Positions 42,421 to 53,322 of a DNA stretch of 64,000 nt are shown here, piece after piece. Position 1 is the stretch's first letter. Each line of letters starts with the position of its first letter. Below the pieces are notes generated by a model. It was not told the origin of the DNA. It ran no database searches and worked only from the letters and a program-made list of their open reading frames with translations. The DNA comes from Sthenelais limicola (Eukaryota; Annelida; Polychaeta; Phyllodocida; Sigalionidae), in NCBI GenBank assembly GCA_942159475.1, contig OW804095.1:63826773-63890772 (forward strand), written 5' to 3'. Both the position numbers and the translations under genes were made by a program.

Positions 42421-44511
42421 TCATTAAGAGCTATTAAGTTAGGCCTGTGATTACTTTTAAAGAACATTTTGAATGATCCATTTATTTAAGACATCCATTT
42501 AGGCTACTTTAGAGCATGTGTCTGTCATTCTCCCCTATGCAATGAAGGTAGCGGGTTGTGGAGTTAGCAGACCCGCTGGAGATATGCTACAAATAGAACT
42601 GAAAATGTATTGTCTTGTCTTGGAGGAGACACTCGTAAATTTAAATTTCATTTTGATGTTTGTATTTTAATGCACCGGTAAAGTGCAATTTTGATCATGT
42701 AGATTTTAAATATTTTTATTGGCCACAGATACAGCCTATGCAGAATTTTAATAATCATTCAATAAAAAATACACTTTATCCGCCATGGATTTTTTCAAAC
42801 GTCGCCTGTCTTAAAAAAAACCATTAAATTTTTGTCTAGTATTAAATTAATATAACACAACATAGCCTATAATGTATTGACCTTTAAAGACATTTTTAAA
42901 AATAATGGTCATATATGTAAATGATTGGGTGGGGGGGGGGGACTTATTATAATTAATAATTCAGGGCTGCAAACTCTCCGGCATTTGACCGGATGCTTCG
43001 GCCTTTTGGGGTCCCAAAATGCATCATTATGCCAGTCTTAATGCAGGCCAGTGACTAAATCCATTCTGATGTTTATCCTAATCTTGCGAACACAACATAT
43101 GGCCAAAAATTGGCCAAAAATAAAATTTCATGTTTATTTTATTTTTAGAGTTGAGTTCTATAGTTCAGGAGGTGCTGAAAATGATGAGATTGGGCGGCAT
43201 TTTTTATTTCCAATATTTCGGCCATTTTGGGCCCTATTTATGCAAATTAGCTGAAATCTGATTGGCTGAGAAGGAATTGCTCCTAACTCAGTGAATTTGA
43301 AAGATATTTTGATTTTGATGACACCTACCCCCACTAAATCGACCCCAAGGAATTCAATGGTATCCTTGAAATTGTTCTTTCTGCCTTGGTTGCTTAGCAA
43401 CGAGGTATTTCCATGGTCACAAAAGCAATACTAAGGGGGATCAGCCCCTTGTGGTCAATCCAGTTGAAAAATAGCATTTTAAAAGCAATCACATGCCTGA
43501 ATTAATCCCAATGAGTGAAATGGAGTTGTTATAATTTATCTATGTACATATTAGTCACTTAGCAACATATCCCATCCATAGTTACCATTAGTAAACAGTT
43601 GTGGAAATTGGTGCAGCAATTAGCTCCTCATGAGTAGGGTATTGGTTAAGTATCTATAAAATCGCATCACTCCTGTAGAATAAAATTTCTTTTTTATTTA
43701 TTTTTAGAGTTGAATTCTATCATTCAAGGGGTGCTGAAAAAGATGAGATTGGGCGGCATTTTTTATTTTCAATATTTCGGCCATTTTGGGCCGAATTTAT
43801 GCAAATTAGCTGATAATCAAGTCCAACCTTCCTAAATGAGAAGAACTATCGGAATAAACATCACAGACGTCTTCTTTATTTGCTTCTCACTTTATCAACT
43901 TAATCTCTAATATATATATAGTCATTATAAGTTATTATATACGATTTTTATCTTAAACTTTTATTAACAAAGTTTCACATTTGTGATGTTTCATTTGCCG
44001 GAAAATTAATGTTTTTTTAAAAAAGTCTACGCCTACTTAAATTACATCGAGGACAATAGAAACTAGTATATTTAATCGTTTAAGTATACTTATCTATTAT
44101 ATGTGCATTTCATTTGAGAGGTGCGATAAGTGGGGTGCAATAATAAAAATAATGATAACAATTCGAATTAGGTTTTTTCTTTTAGCTTTTAGATACTTTA
44201 TGACGATCAAAACCCAAATCAAAGGTTTATATATCAATGTTTGTCTATGCTAGGGACATATAATAAATAGTGAATAGAACTCGGTACTAATAATTGAATA
44301 TTCAATTATTAGCACCACGTTCCATTCTCTCCCTAGGCTATATTATTTAGACCATGAAGGTTACATATTACGCCACATCTGTAATTAATTACACACATCA
44401 AGGATTTATAATAAGTCATCAACTGATGCGATTGGTGAACGTCGAATATTAAACTCATTCAACAATTTTTTAACTAAAAACTAAATCAGAAGTCGAAAAA
44501 AATGTATAGAT
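42421..44511. other. Non-genic spacer with a diverged direct repeat and a long palindrome
   Basis: No gene recognised. A ~115-bp sequence (GAGTTGAGTTCTATAGTTCA...GCAAATTAGCTGA) at 43141-43255 recurs at 43697-43815 with moderate divergence and the same orientation; both copies contain GAGATTGGGCGGCATTTTTT. At 44287-44312 there is a perfect 26-bp AT-rich palindrome centred on GAATATTC. Confidence 0.6.
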
Positions 44512-44629
44512 CTTTTTTTTTTTAAGGATTTTATTTAAACTTGGGTACCGACTCCCCTTTTCGGGGCTAGTTCTGCCGGGCCAAGATGAAGCTGTACTTA
44601 TTACAATTCATGAGAGTGTACATGAAATT

Positions 44630-45007
44630 CACTTTGCCACTTTTGTTTGTATATAGTGTTAGTGATTATTTCTGAGTTTGTTTCTTATTAACAAAAAATT
44701 ACATATATAACAGATTTATTGATCACTTTGCCACTTTCAATTAGTGTTAGTGATATATAGTATAGTATTAGAATTATTAAATTCACTTTGCCACTTTCAT
44801 TGTACATAGTGTTAGTGAAATAGTTTCTGTGCTTGATAAAAAGGACATGTATGTCAGATTGATAAAACCACTTTGCCACTTTTTGTAAGTGTTAGTGATA
44901 ATTGCAGAGGACCTAATAAGACAAATTAATTAAAAGAGAAGATAGTTCAATCCATGTGAATTTACTATGCACTTTGCCACTTCTTCTTCTAGAGAGTGTT
45001 AGTGATC
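44630..45007 (-). repeat. Five repeated stem-loop modules in the LINE A 3' region
   Basis: CACTTTGCCACT, a variable 7-13 nt loop, then AGTGTTAGTGA, at about 44630, 44724, 44784, 44869 and 44970. In each, TCACT pairs with AGTGA and the inner CACT with AGTG, leaving a constant internal loop, while the hairpin loop differs in length and sequence. Constant stems with variable loops suggest selected RNA structure, possibly an RT-recognition or protein-binding element. The function is inferred. Confidence 0.7.
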
Positions 45008-45119
45008 ATTTGTTTTATTCCTGTATTGCTACTTGTGATGATTTCTGTCTCTCTACGCGTCGCGTCTATTGCTTTTGCCTCTTATTTTGGGAATGTTATT
45101 AGTGTATATTGATATTTAT

Positions 45120-45920
45120 TTATGTGTAGAGTGTGTTTATCCATTCTTTTTGATTAGATTTAAATGCCTCTATATTGCCTATGTTTCTTTGTCTGGGTGT
45201 CAGTTCATTCCATGCGATGGCACATTTAACCTGCACAGTTTTCTCACCCAATTTTGTTCTATATCTAGGCATATTTAGGGTTGGTCCATCAGCTTGTCTG
45301 GTTTCCCTATTTGGTTTATTTGTGTAATTTGTGTCAGTTTTCCTTTTAAATGCAAGATGTCTTAGGTGAGTTGTCCTTCTATTGTGTAGCAGTGGGATTT
45401 TTGCTGTGTTGTGTAATTGGTTGATGTGAGTATCATAAGGCATATTTAATATTAAGCAAAGTGCCCTATTTTGAAGTTTCTGAAGTTTGTCTACAAGTGG
45501 TTTGTGTGTGTTGTGGATAATTACATCTCCATAATCAAAAAAAGGGAGTACTTTTGTTTTGTATATTTTCTTTGCTGTGTCTGTATCTATGTATTTTCTT
45601 ATCTTATGTAATTGATAGATTTTGTGTGATATTGTTTTTATTGAGTGTTGTAGTTGTGCTTGGTAATTTAGTTTGTTGTCTATTATAAAGCCTAGATATT
45701 TATATGTGCTAGTGTGTTGTAGTGGGTTTCCTAGGTAATTTATATTCTTGTTTTTTAAATTAGATATATTGTTTTTTGATCTGGATAGAAACATGATATT
45801 TGATTTATTAACATTCACTAAAAATAAATTGGTTTTGCACCATTTTTGCAGATTGTCTATTGCTGACAATTGACTGACTTTGATCTTTTCTACTAAGGGC
45901 TTTGTTGCCTTGCAGGCCAA
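45120..45920 (-). pseudogene. LINE reverse transcriptase C-terminal fragment (CR1/Jockey-like)
   Basis: 266 residues after the RT palm: NLQKWCKTNLFLVNVNKSNI, TYKYLGFIIDNKLNYQAQLQ, KKIYKTKVLPFFDYGDVI and a terminal AWNELTPRQRN block, the pattern downstream of YADD in CR1/Jockey-like ORF2. Its first few residues (KALACKATKP) belong to the NADAR domain of ORF1, separated from the rest of it by one in-frame TAA. The junction between NADAR and RT lies near 45880. No catalytic residues remain. Confidence 0.8.
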
Positions 45921-45932
45921 TGCTTTGCGGTA

Positions 45933-46598
45933 TTAGTATAGCTGTTCCACCGATTTCGCTATGAATCCCTCATATTCAATGTTACAAGGATATAGGTTTG
46001 ATAGTGGACTCATGTGGCCTTGAAAGGCCACACCATCTGGGATATCAATCGTCGAGGCACTTGTTTTTGTTATCCCATATGGCAGTCTTCCAAATTCTTC
46101 CCTGGTGTATGTTTCCCCATCAATTATCACTGAATTACCCTTTGGTTTGGCCTCTACATTATGTACTATTCTTGCGACATTTGCAATTGCTCTGGCCTCG
46201 TTCAAAAGCATTTCTTCATCCTCTGTGACGTCACTACTTATCTTGATATTTTTGAATATATCTTTGTATTTGTTATTGTTTAGGCCTTTGAATATGTCGA
46301 TTTTAATTTTGGATGAGGGAAGGGTTAGTTTTACTGGTCTTGGGAATCGTGCATTCTCCCTTACTTTACCAAGCCTTTCTGGATGAATAAAGTTTACTTG
46401 TAGACCCATCGCATTGAAAAGTATATTTAGTTCATCTGCAAGAATTTCATCATTTTTTTCCTCTAGACCTTTGATAATAATCTGTAGGTCTCTCGGTTTT
46501 TCCACTGGGGTTTGTTGTGCTATTGCCTGACCAGTTTGTCCTACTTCGGGGGGGGGGGGGGGCTTGAGGGAGAAACTGCCCTGGTTGAGGAGCTGCAT
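45933..46598 (-). pseudogene. LINE A ORF1 protein: RRM-like region and N-terminal half of a NADAR domain
   Basis: 221 residues. The first part is Pro/Gln-rich. RDLQIIIKGLEEKND...HPERLGKV...RPVKLTLPSSKIK resembles the RRM plus C-terminal domain of L1-type ORF1 proteins, which bind LINE RNA as trimers. The last 35 residues, FQGHMSPLSNLYPCNIEYEG followed by FIAKSVEQLY, are the start of a NADAR/YbiA-like domain (usual form F.G...PLSNFYP..I..DG..F.SVE..Y..RKA). A TAA interrupts the domain, and the same frame resumes with RKALACK. The frame upstream is disrupted at a G run near 46547-46561. Confidence 0.75.
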
Positions 46599-46689
46599 TT
46601 ATAGGGGGCTGCGTATTGAGATTTAGATTGCTTATTCTGGCCTCATTTTCCATTATTTTCTGGGCACAAATATCCATTTTATTCTGCAT
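46450..46689 (-). pseudogene. LINE A ORF1, coiled-coil end and linker fragment
   Basis: The beginning (KMDICAQKIMENEARISNLN) continues the coiled coil of the preceding fragment in another frame; the rest is Pro-rich linker. It overlaps the next fragment in a shifted frame because of the long G run at 46547-46561. One ORF1 protein in life, several frames now. Confidence 0.6.
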
Positions 46690-47242
46690 GTAGCTGCTCT
46701 AGACCTGTATTTACATGTTTGTAATTAAGACTTAGCCTCTGATCTATCGCTGTCATATTCGCATCCATAGATGTTATACGACCTTGATTTGAGATTGCTA
46801 GATTTTGCACCTGCGTTACAGAACCCTGGATTAGAGTAAACCCATTTATCACTTCGTCTAGTTTGTCTTCCCTAGCTCTAAATTTGACCATAAAGTCACT
46901 TTGCATGAATTGATCAAAAAAGTTCGCTTGAGAGAATTGAATATTTGAACTTAGCTGTTGTCCCACTGGTTGGACTGCATAGCTTTGGCTGTGGGTTTGG
47001 GTCGGGATCGCCACTTGTTGTGTCGATTGGATCATGCTATTTCCTGAAGAGTTTCCTGGAGGAATTCCATGATGTTGATATGATGCACACACTTGGGATC
47101 CACTTAGGTTTATGTTCGGGTTCTGTCCTTGATGAGGTGATATACGATAGTCCATTTGGGGTTGCGGTTGGTTGGATGTATCGTTCCTGGGTTGGGTCAT
47201 TTGCTGGGTCGGTAGAGGGTTTCCAGACGGAATTCTAGGCAT
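46679..47242 (-). pseudogene. LINE A ORF1, Gln/Asn-rich N-terminal region and coiled coil
   Basis: 187 residues. The first 110 are rich in Gln, Pro, Ser and Asn without recognisable fold. The last 70 (DKLDEVINGF...ITSMDANMTAIDQRLSLN) have heptad-like spacing expected of the trimerising coiled coil of L1-type ORF1. The adjacent frames on either side carry the rest. Confidence 0.6.
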
Positions 47243-47484
47243 AATTCCTGGATTTGCGTAAGAAATAGTACTCTGCGATCCATTTCTGAACGATGAGACA
47301 TATCGTGTGTCTCTAGGTTAGCGTCCCTAGCAACGAGTGTATGTGTATGTCCCTGCTGTTGGCGGTTGCTTAGTCCATTGAGTAGAATCCGATCACTTTC
47401 TGAGAAGAGATTTATATTTGCTAGGCACCTGGATGATCTAGATGATCTCCTATTGTCATTAGATGTATCCATATATATGTTCAT
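47197..47484 (-). pseudogene. LINE A ORF1, probable N-terminus
   Basis: Starts MNIYMDTSNDNRRSSRSSRC and is Arg/Ser-rich, then shows LFLTQIQELCLEFRLETL before overlapping the next ORF1 frame. The position about 110 nt from the apparent LINE 5' end suits ORF1. No domain recognised; confidence rests on location. Confidence 0.45.
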
Positions 47485-47581
47485 GTAAGTGATTTCCTAT
47501 TTATCATGTGCCCAGGTACTTCTTAAATGAACGATCTCTGAGTTTTCTCGGGAGCGGATCTCCTTGCACGATCTACCTAGT

Positions 47582-47595
47582 GGCCGCCATCTTGC
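47582..47595 (-). promoter_or_regulatory. YY1-like motif at the 5' end of LINE A
   Basis: The minus strand reads GCAAGATGGCGGCC. Human L1 carries a YY1 site (CAAGATGGC core) within the first 20 or so nucleotides, which sets precise transcription initiation. Here the same core lies at the apparent 5' edge of the element. Motif match is seen; function is inferred. Confidence 0.45.
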
Positions 47596-47600
47596 TTACG

Positions 47601-49240
47601 GCATATAGCTTTGATTAATCTTTCACCCATGCATCAATTGACATTGATTAATCTTTATATGACCTTCAGTGTTGTGAATAATTCTTTTTCACAGAGACAT
47701 TCAACACTAGTTTTAGTGACAGGCATAAATAAATCTGCAGTTTTATCTTTCCAGTATTTTTTCTCTAACTACTGTACTTTAAGTCGTTCGAGACTTTGAA
47801 CACAATAGTATACATGCAACACTGTCTTTCGGGTAGGACTATTCCGATATCAAGAATGAAATCCTAAATGGCAGCAAGTTCATGGTGAGCGTCTCAGTGG
47901 CGTTACCTCTTCACAAGATTCCAAAGTACACCCAGGACGGCGTGTGAAATTAGACTCCATTCAGAGAAATTGTTCTGATGTGATTATACTTATAACTAAT
48001 CTCACGTCATTCCCCGAATTGCCTACTAAATACAGAAAAGAAATAAACAAAAACTATGTGAAAATATACATCCAGTATTATTTGGAAGCCTCTCAGGAAA
48101 ACAGCAATGTACAAGTACCTCGCATTGACAATGCGCATGACAATGCGCATCACACTCCTCGGATCGCTTTCGTGCAGTGAAAAGCAATTGATGGTATCAT
48201 CTTAGGTCTCCAAAGCAGGAAAATAAACAAACACGCAATGTAGGGAGAACTGTATGATAAACAGAGATTGAAATAAGATAATGTCATCTAATGTCTTGGA
48301 CATTTGCGCTGGCCAGAAATTTATGGCGCTCAATGCCAAGACCAAAGTTACGTCGCCAAATATAATAATAAAGTGTAAGTACATAGCGAGCAAAATGCGG
48401 TACGTTGAAATAGATTCACATCTAACTCCATTAATAAAAATATGTGCCAGAGACCCATTCCGTGGTAACCTCACTTGAGGCAAACGTAAGCTGCATAGAA
48501 AGTTTGGACTGTAAACATGCCCCCAGGAAGGCACAACTGTCGTAATAGAATGGTCAATTATGTGGGATTATAATATCCCAACAGTTCTCCATACAATTAA
48601 CTCTTTGCAGTTTCTTTTAGAAATTCGGCATAGATTCTGACAGTGCAAAACCAATGGAGCCATTGACCTGGCTTGTTTTCAATAGTAATTTTAATCATGT
48701 CATTTATTTGGTGAACCTTGAACGTTTAGGTCATAGAAATAGCAATTTCTTATTGGATTCCAGATCTCCAGAATCGTTATTATTTGCAGATCTCCAGAAT
48801 CTCCTCGATTCCGAATCTGCCAAGTACCACACTGCATCCTTTAATCAATAAAAAATATTTACTGGATCTAAAATAAAGTGACTATCACCAATCAATAGCA
48901 AATAATGCACCCCGAAATTGACCTATAATCATATTATTATTTGACCTAAAGGGTGCGTTCCACTGCCGGGAGAAATAGCCGGAGTAGCGGGACAGTGGAA
49001 CCCAGGCTTTACTCCTCACGTTACTTGATGCATTCATTTCCAAATAAGAATAAAATATTGTCTGCCATATTAAGTCTGATGGAGGTAGAAAAGTCATTGC
49101 ATGCGTCCAGCTCTATGTTTGTCCAACCTGTATATTAATATAAGTGGTAAGAAAGAATATAAAGCTCGTGAATCTAAGTATTCTGTTTTCACTAATATTG
49201 GTGTTTTTTCTTTATTACATACTAGCAAAGTACCTGTCCT
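47601..49240. other. Non-genic spacer, nothing recognised
   Basis: Several short frames but no domain, splice-consistent exon or repeat pair that I can support. Confidence 0.4.
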
Positions 49241-49248
49241 CTGGACGG

Positions 49249-49545
49249 TCCCCCCCCCCCCCTCTCCCACACTTTCCCTCTCCCTCTTTCTCTCCCCCTC
49301 TTCTGTCTCTCATACCTTTTAGCCCTCCCCTCTCTCTCCATTTCCCCCAACCTCTTCCACCCCTCTTCGTCACACTCCCTCTCCCTGCTTTTGCTCCCTC
49401 CCCCTCTCCCCCTCCCCTTCCCTCTCCTACACCCTCTTTTCCCTCCCCCTCTTCACTGTCTGTCATATCTGTTTCCCTCTCGATTTCCCCACCCTCTCCC
49501 TTTTCTTCATTCTCGCCCTCCCTCTCCTCTCCTCCCTCCCTTGTG
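49249..49545. repeat. ~300-bp polypyrimidine (CT) tract
   Basis: Almost exclusively C and T on the plus strand. The Pro/Ser/Leu-rich and, on the other strand, Glu/Gly-rich frames across it are low-complexity artefacts. Confidence 0.95.
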
Positions 49546-49879
49546 AGACGCGTTGCTAGGGAATCCCACGTTGCTTTGATGGCTTGAATGGTGGGACATA
49601 GAGGCATGACAAAAATCTCTTCCTAGTTCCCAACAGGGGCTATGCGCTAAAAATTTGGGTTGTAGGGAAGAAATCCCTCGCCTATGCCATGCTTAGCTAT
49701 GCTTATGCACTGACCATTGGGTATATAGGTCCTCCTCTTGTTTGTATCTATCTACGGCGCTGGGGACCTGAGAGGAGTCATGCAGCAACATCACAATCAA
49801 AGGACTGAATAACATGACACCATATATGCATGTTATCAAAACATGACATAGTTATCAGTTTCAGTGACAGTGTGATAGC

Positions 49880-50287
49880 ATGTTGGGCTACTGAATGTGG
49901 TAAGGGAAGTTTAAGTAATGTGACCAACCCGTAATTAACCCATATAAACGCAGCATGCAGGACGGTAGAACATTATTTTTCCACTTAGCATGCTTTTTAT
50001 TTTGAGCGATGAAATCAGGATGGAAACAGGCATGGGGGCCTGTTATACCCTGGTGCCAAAGGAAATTCCATTCCGAGCATTCCTTCATTTTTCAAAACAA
50101 AGGATCCGTTTGACATTGCAAAGTAGGTAAGAAGAGTTACTTTTAGGCACATCTCTATGGCAAAAGTTCTGAAAATCTTGACTTTTTTCTGGTGGCCCTA
50201 GAAATTTTGTGAAATGTTGACCTAGTCCAGTTTTTTCTCCTCTTTCCACATATGGCCTCCATTTTCTTCTATTGGCATTATTGGCCC
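49880..50287. repeat. Dispersed repeat, second copy of the 36270-36640 family
   Basis: Shares CCTGGTGCCAAAG, ATTCCTTCAT.TTCAAAACAA, TTTTTTCTGGTGGCCC and GACCTAGTCCAGTTTTTTC with 36290-36560, in the same orientation. It ends at TTGGCATTATTGGC, where an LTR-like sequence begins. Confidence 0.75.
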
Positions 50288-50298
50288 AAGTATTATAT

Positions 50299-50528
50299 TG
50301 TTGTAGCAGGGGTTGGGAGGCGGTGGACAAGTGATGTATTGGGGTACATTCGTCCACCACCTGGGGCACTAGGGTTCCACACTGTGAGTGGACGGGGACC
50401 GGGGGGGGGGGGGGTATAAATAGGAGTAGATTTGGGGTTAAGGGCCAGTTGGAGCCCAGGCTGGGGAGTGTCCAGAGCAGAAGTAAGTGAATAAAGAAGA
50501 AACCGATCGCTACTGCACAGTACTTTAC
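50299..50528 (+). repeat. LTR-like sequence (solo or truncated), with TATA box and polyadenylation signal
   Basis: Starts TGTTGTAGCAGGGGTTGGG, has GGTATAAATAGG near 50413 and AATAAAG near 50490 in the right order for an LTR, and contains a long G run at 50401-50414. It is a clear relative, in opposite orientation, of 59851-58300. The right end abuts the poly(T) of LINE B, so the terminal bases may be lost. Confidence 0.7.
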
Positions 50529-50990
50529 TTGTTTTTTTTTGTCCAATATCAGATCTTTATTCATTAGAAACATTTACAATAGGGTAAGGTAAAATTTATA
50601 ACATTGAAATATCTTTTAGTTTTGGGGCGACTCAGACGAGGCCCTTAGGTGTTTAGCTATAGGAAATATGTGGAAATTTGTTTTCTTCCTTCCCCCCCCC
50701 CTTTTCGCTACCTTTTAACATAACTCAGCTAAGCATTTTTTTCTGACTTTTTCAATTTACAAGGAAATCCCTTGTTTATGACAATTATATGGACACTTTT
50801 TCTAGAAGGAGTTTCTTCTTTTTTTTTGTTTTTGTCCAACATCGGATCTTTATTCATTAGAAACATTTACAAAAGGTTAAGGTGAGAATTTTGTAACATC
50901 GAGATATCTTTGAATTTGGGACGTCTCATGAAGGCCCTTAGATGATTATACCTGGTGGATATACCAAAAATTATGTTTTGACTCCGTTGT
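50529..50990 (-). repeat. Duplicated 3' end in the LINE B 3' UTR
   Basis: TTTATTCATTAGAAACATTT, preceded by a T run, occurs at about 50549 and 50849, with related downstream sequence for about 130 bp. On the element strand this gives two successive polyadenylation signals and A tracts. Confidence 0.75.
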
Positions 50991-51186
50991 CTTTTTTTTC
51001 TTTCTAAAACTGATTCATGTTGATGAAAACAGGGTAATTTGACATTTACAATATTATTTTATTCATGTGGACTCATTTTCTAGAAGGGGTTTCTTCTTTT
51101 TATATTTTTTTCTGATATTTCCAATTTTCGATTTACACTCTCTCTTTTTCAATGTAACACATACACTTCTCCATTATGCGGGAGGG

Positions 51187-52584
51187 TTTTGGGTATTATA
51201 GGTTTACATAGATATCAGTCCATGGCTTAAATTGTTTTTCAGCCGTGATGTTGGTTTCTGCTGCTACCTTTAAGGCTCCTAGCCTTTTCTTAATCTCTAT
51301 AATGAAACCATTAAATAAAATATGGTTGTTACCAAAAAGTCTTTGCCTGTGTATGTATGATTTGTTGACAAGCAAGATGAAATTAATTTGCAGAATTTTG
51401 ACTCCTTGGCCTTCTAGGCCAAACAAGATCTGTTTGTTCGAGAGGGGTTGTCTCAAGGTAGTGTTAAACCAGCAGGTTCGAAATCCACATTTGGATGTCT
51501 GACCACAGCTCATTGACTTTTCTACACTCAATGAAGAAATGTAGAAGGCTGTCTCGTTTACCACAATAATCACAGTCATTGTGTGTTTTGATGCCAATGT
51601 TTTTTAAATAAGTATTAGAACAGACATTCCTATGCAATATCTTATATTGGAGGCTTTGAAGCCTTATGTCCCTAGTAACACGGTATGATAACATAAATAT
51701 CCTCTTCCACTCCTCCTCGTCATCGAGGTTATCTTGTGTGTTTAGTATAATCGACCACTTAGCTAGTTTGGGTATGTCGATTTTCGTGTTTTGTATGAAC
51801 ATATTATACATAGTTTTGGCGTTGGTGTCCAATATATTTACTCTATCTTTACCTATTCTAATCATTACTTTCGTATTGACAGCGCGTAACTCTGTTGGAA
51901 CAATTAGTCTTATCCACTTTCGTGGTATGGCATGCATAAGCTGTTGTCTTTCTAATTGTTTGACCCTTAGACCGTACCTATCTTCTAGCTGTTGCGTTGA
52001 TAGGAATTTGATATTATTATTGTACAAATCACGGACCTGCTTTACTCCAGCTGTGTTCCAGCTATTAAAATTGAGAGTTCTCTTATAACTTTGTATGTGA
52101 ATATTGTGCCCAATGCGCTCATTTACAACTTCGATAGACGATTCCGGGTGCTGATTATAGAAATTTCCCAAACATCGAAAATTTCATGATAAAACTCATT
52201 TTGATTTTTCCTGGATTTTTCTCTAGAGAGGAATATATCATTAGTGTTTCGGTTGTCAATTGTTTTCAAGGTGTTAAGCCATTTGCTGTTGGGGTTAGAT
52301 AGGGCCCTTTGGACCCACCTTAGTCGATTAACTTTAATTGTATTTCTTATAGATCTGAGGCCTAGGCCTCCTCTGTCGTGGGACTGCGTTAACCACTTCG
52401 TTCCAATTTTGTTGGAACCATTATTCCATATAAAGTTGAGTAGGTTTCCTTCGAGCTTTTGTATGGTGCGCTCGTCAATTTTGATACAGGATAAAACCTA
52501 CTGAATTTTAGATACAAGCAAAGAATTGCATATTGTGACCTTGCCTTTGATAGATAGATTTCTATTACCCCAGGCGTTGGCGTC
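51187..52584 (-). pseudogene. LINE B reverse transcriptase, C-terminal domain with zinc knuckle
   Basis: Continues the LINE B RT after the X2 insertion. The first stretch (to 52172, frames shifted) encodes AWGNRNLSIKGKVTICNSLL and IDERTIQKLEGNLLNFIWNN, the L1-type post-palm signature. The long frame 52171-51464 ends with HRNVCSNTYLKNIG...CDYCGKRDSLLHFFIECR, the C-terminal CCHC module of L1-like RTs. After one more frameshift near 51500 the last about 100 residues run to a stop near 51196. Confidence 0.8.
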
Positions 52585-53322
52585 TTTTTTTTTTTTTTTT
52601 TAAACCACTTTTATTCAATCTGTCAACAAAACTTCTCGTCTCCTTGGGTTGATACCACAAATTTTACATCGTACCCGTTTTCTCATCTTGTGGAAAATTT
52701 CATTTGAAAAAATTAATTATGTACTTATCATTTGAACACACAGACACCATAATAATATAATACTTATGTCATGGGACCTTCGTCAATCACAAAAGTTATA
52801 ATTTCACAGGCCACTCCTTCTGCTCATCTAGTTGGATATATAATACTTTTGTTTCACCCTAGAGAATAGAAATATGAAGATACAGGCTACGGTTTTAGTG
52901 CAAAAAGTTTATAATCTAAAAGTAAAACATCATGTTTCAACTGTAGGTAACCATACAGTAATATCCTTTTGAAAACTTTACCATACAATACTAATGTACA
53001 ATGCTTTTCAGAGTATTATGTTCACAAGTTTTTCATTAATTTTGGTGTCATAAAACACAGTAACACACTTGGTTTAAAGGCATACGTCCCACAATTTAAT
53101 GATGGAATAACTTCTTTTTTTTTCTCTCTCTCTTTTAATCTTTTACCTAAGTATTAATTCTCTTGTTTCACTATAAACACTGGTATTTTGGTCTCCACAT
53201 ATCCATTACACTATGTTCAAATGTGTATGAGTTATGTCTTTAGAAGATCAACCAATCCCTAACGATTCACTGCCCCTCTTCTGGATACCCAGCGAGAGAA
53301 TGTTCTTTTCCAGCCTAATTCT
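52585..53322 (-). mobile_element. Retroelement X2, 5'-truncated copy of X1, inserted in LINE B
   Basis: The reverse complement matches 31576-32146 and then 42238-42400 without the DIRS, ending in an 18-nt A tract (T run 52585-52601). It lies exactly between two consecutive parts of the LINE B RT, so it is a later insertion. No target duplication was found, so a small deletion may have accompanied it. The RT frame reads a short way into X2 before stopping. Confidence 0.8.

Larger units (their letters stand above)
44512..47600 (-). mobile_element. LINE 'A' with NADAR-bearing ORF1, internally rearranged
   Basis: Read on the minus strand: a 5' end with a CAAGATGGCGGCC motif, ORF1 fragments (47484 to about 45900), a short RT C-terminal remnant (45920-45120), a 3' region with five repeated stem-loops, then AATAAAATCC and an A tract at about 44512-44523. 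Endonuclease and RT palm are missing between the NADAR start and the RT remnant, either by internal deletion or because a second LINE fused here. No clear target duplication was found. Confidence 0.75.

Noticed and set aside
49144..49607. 147- and 130-residue frames rich in Pro/Ser or Glu/Gly
   Set aside because: They lie on a 300-bp polypyrimidine tract and reflect low complexity.
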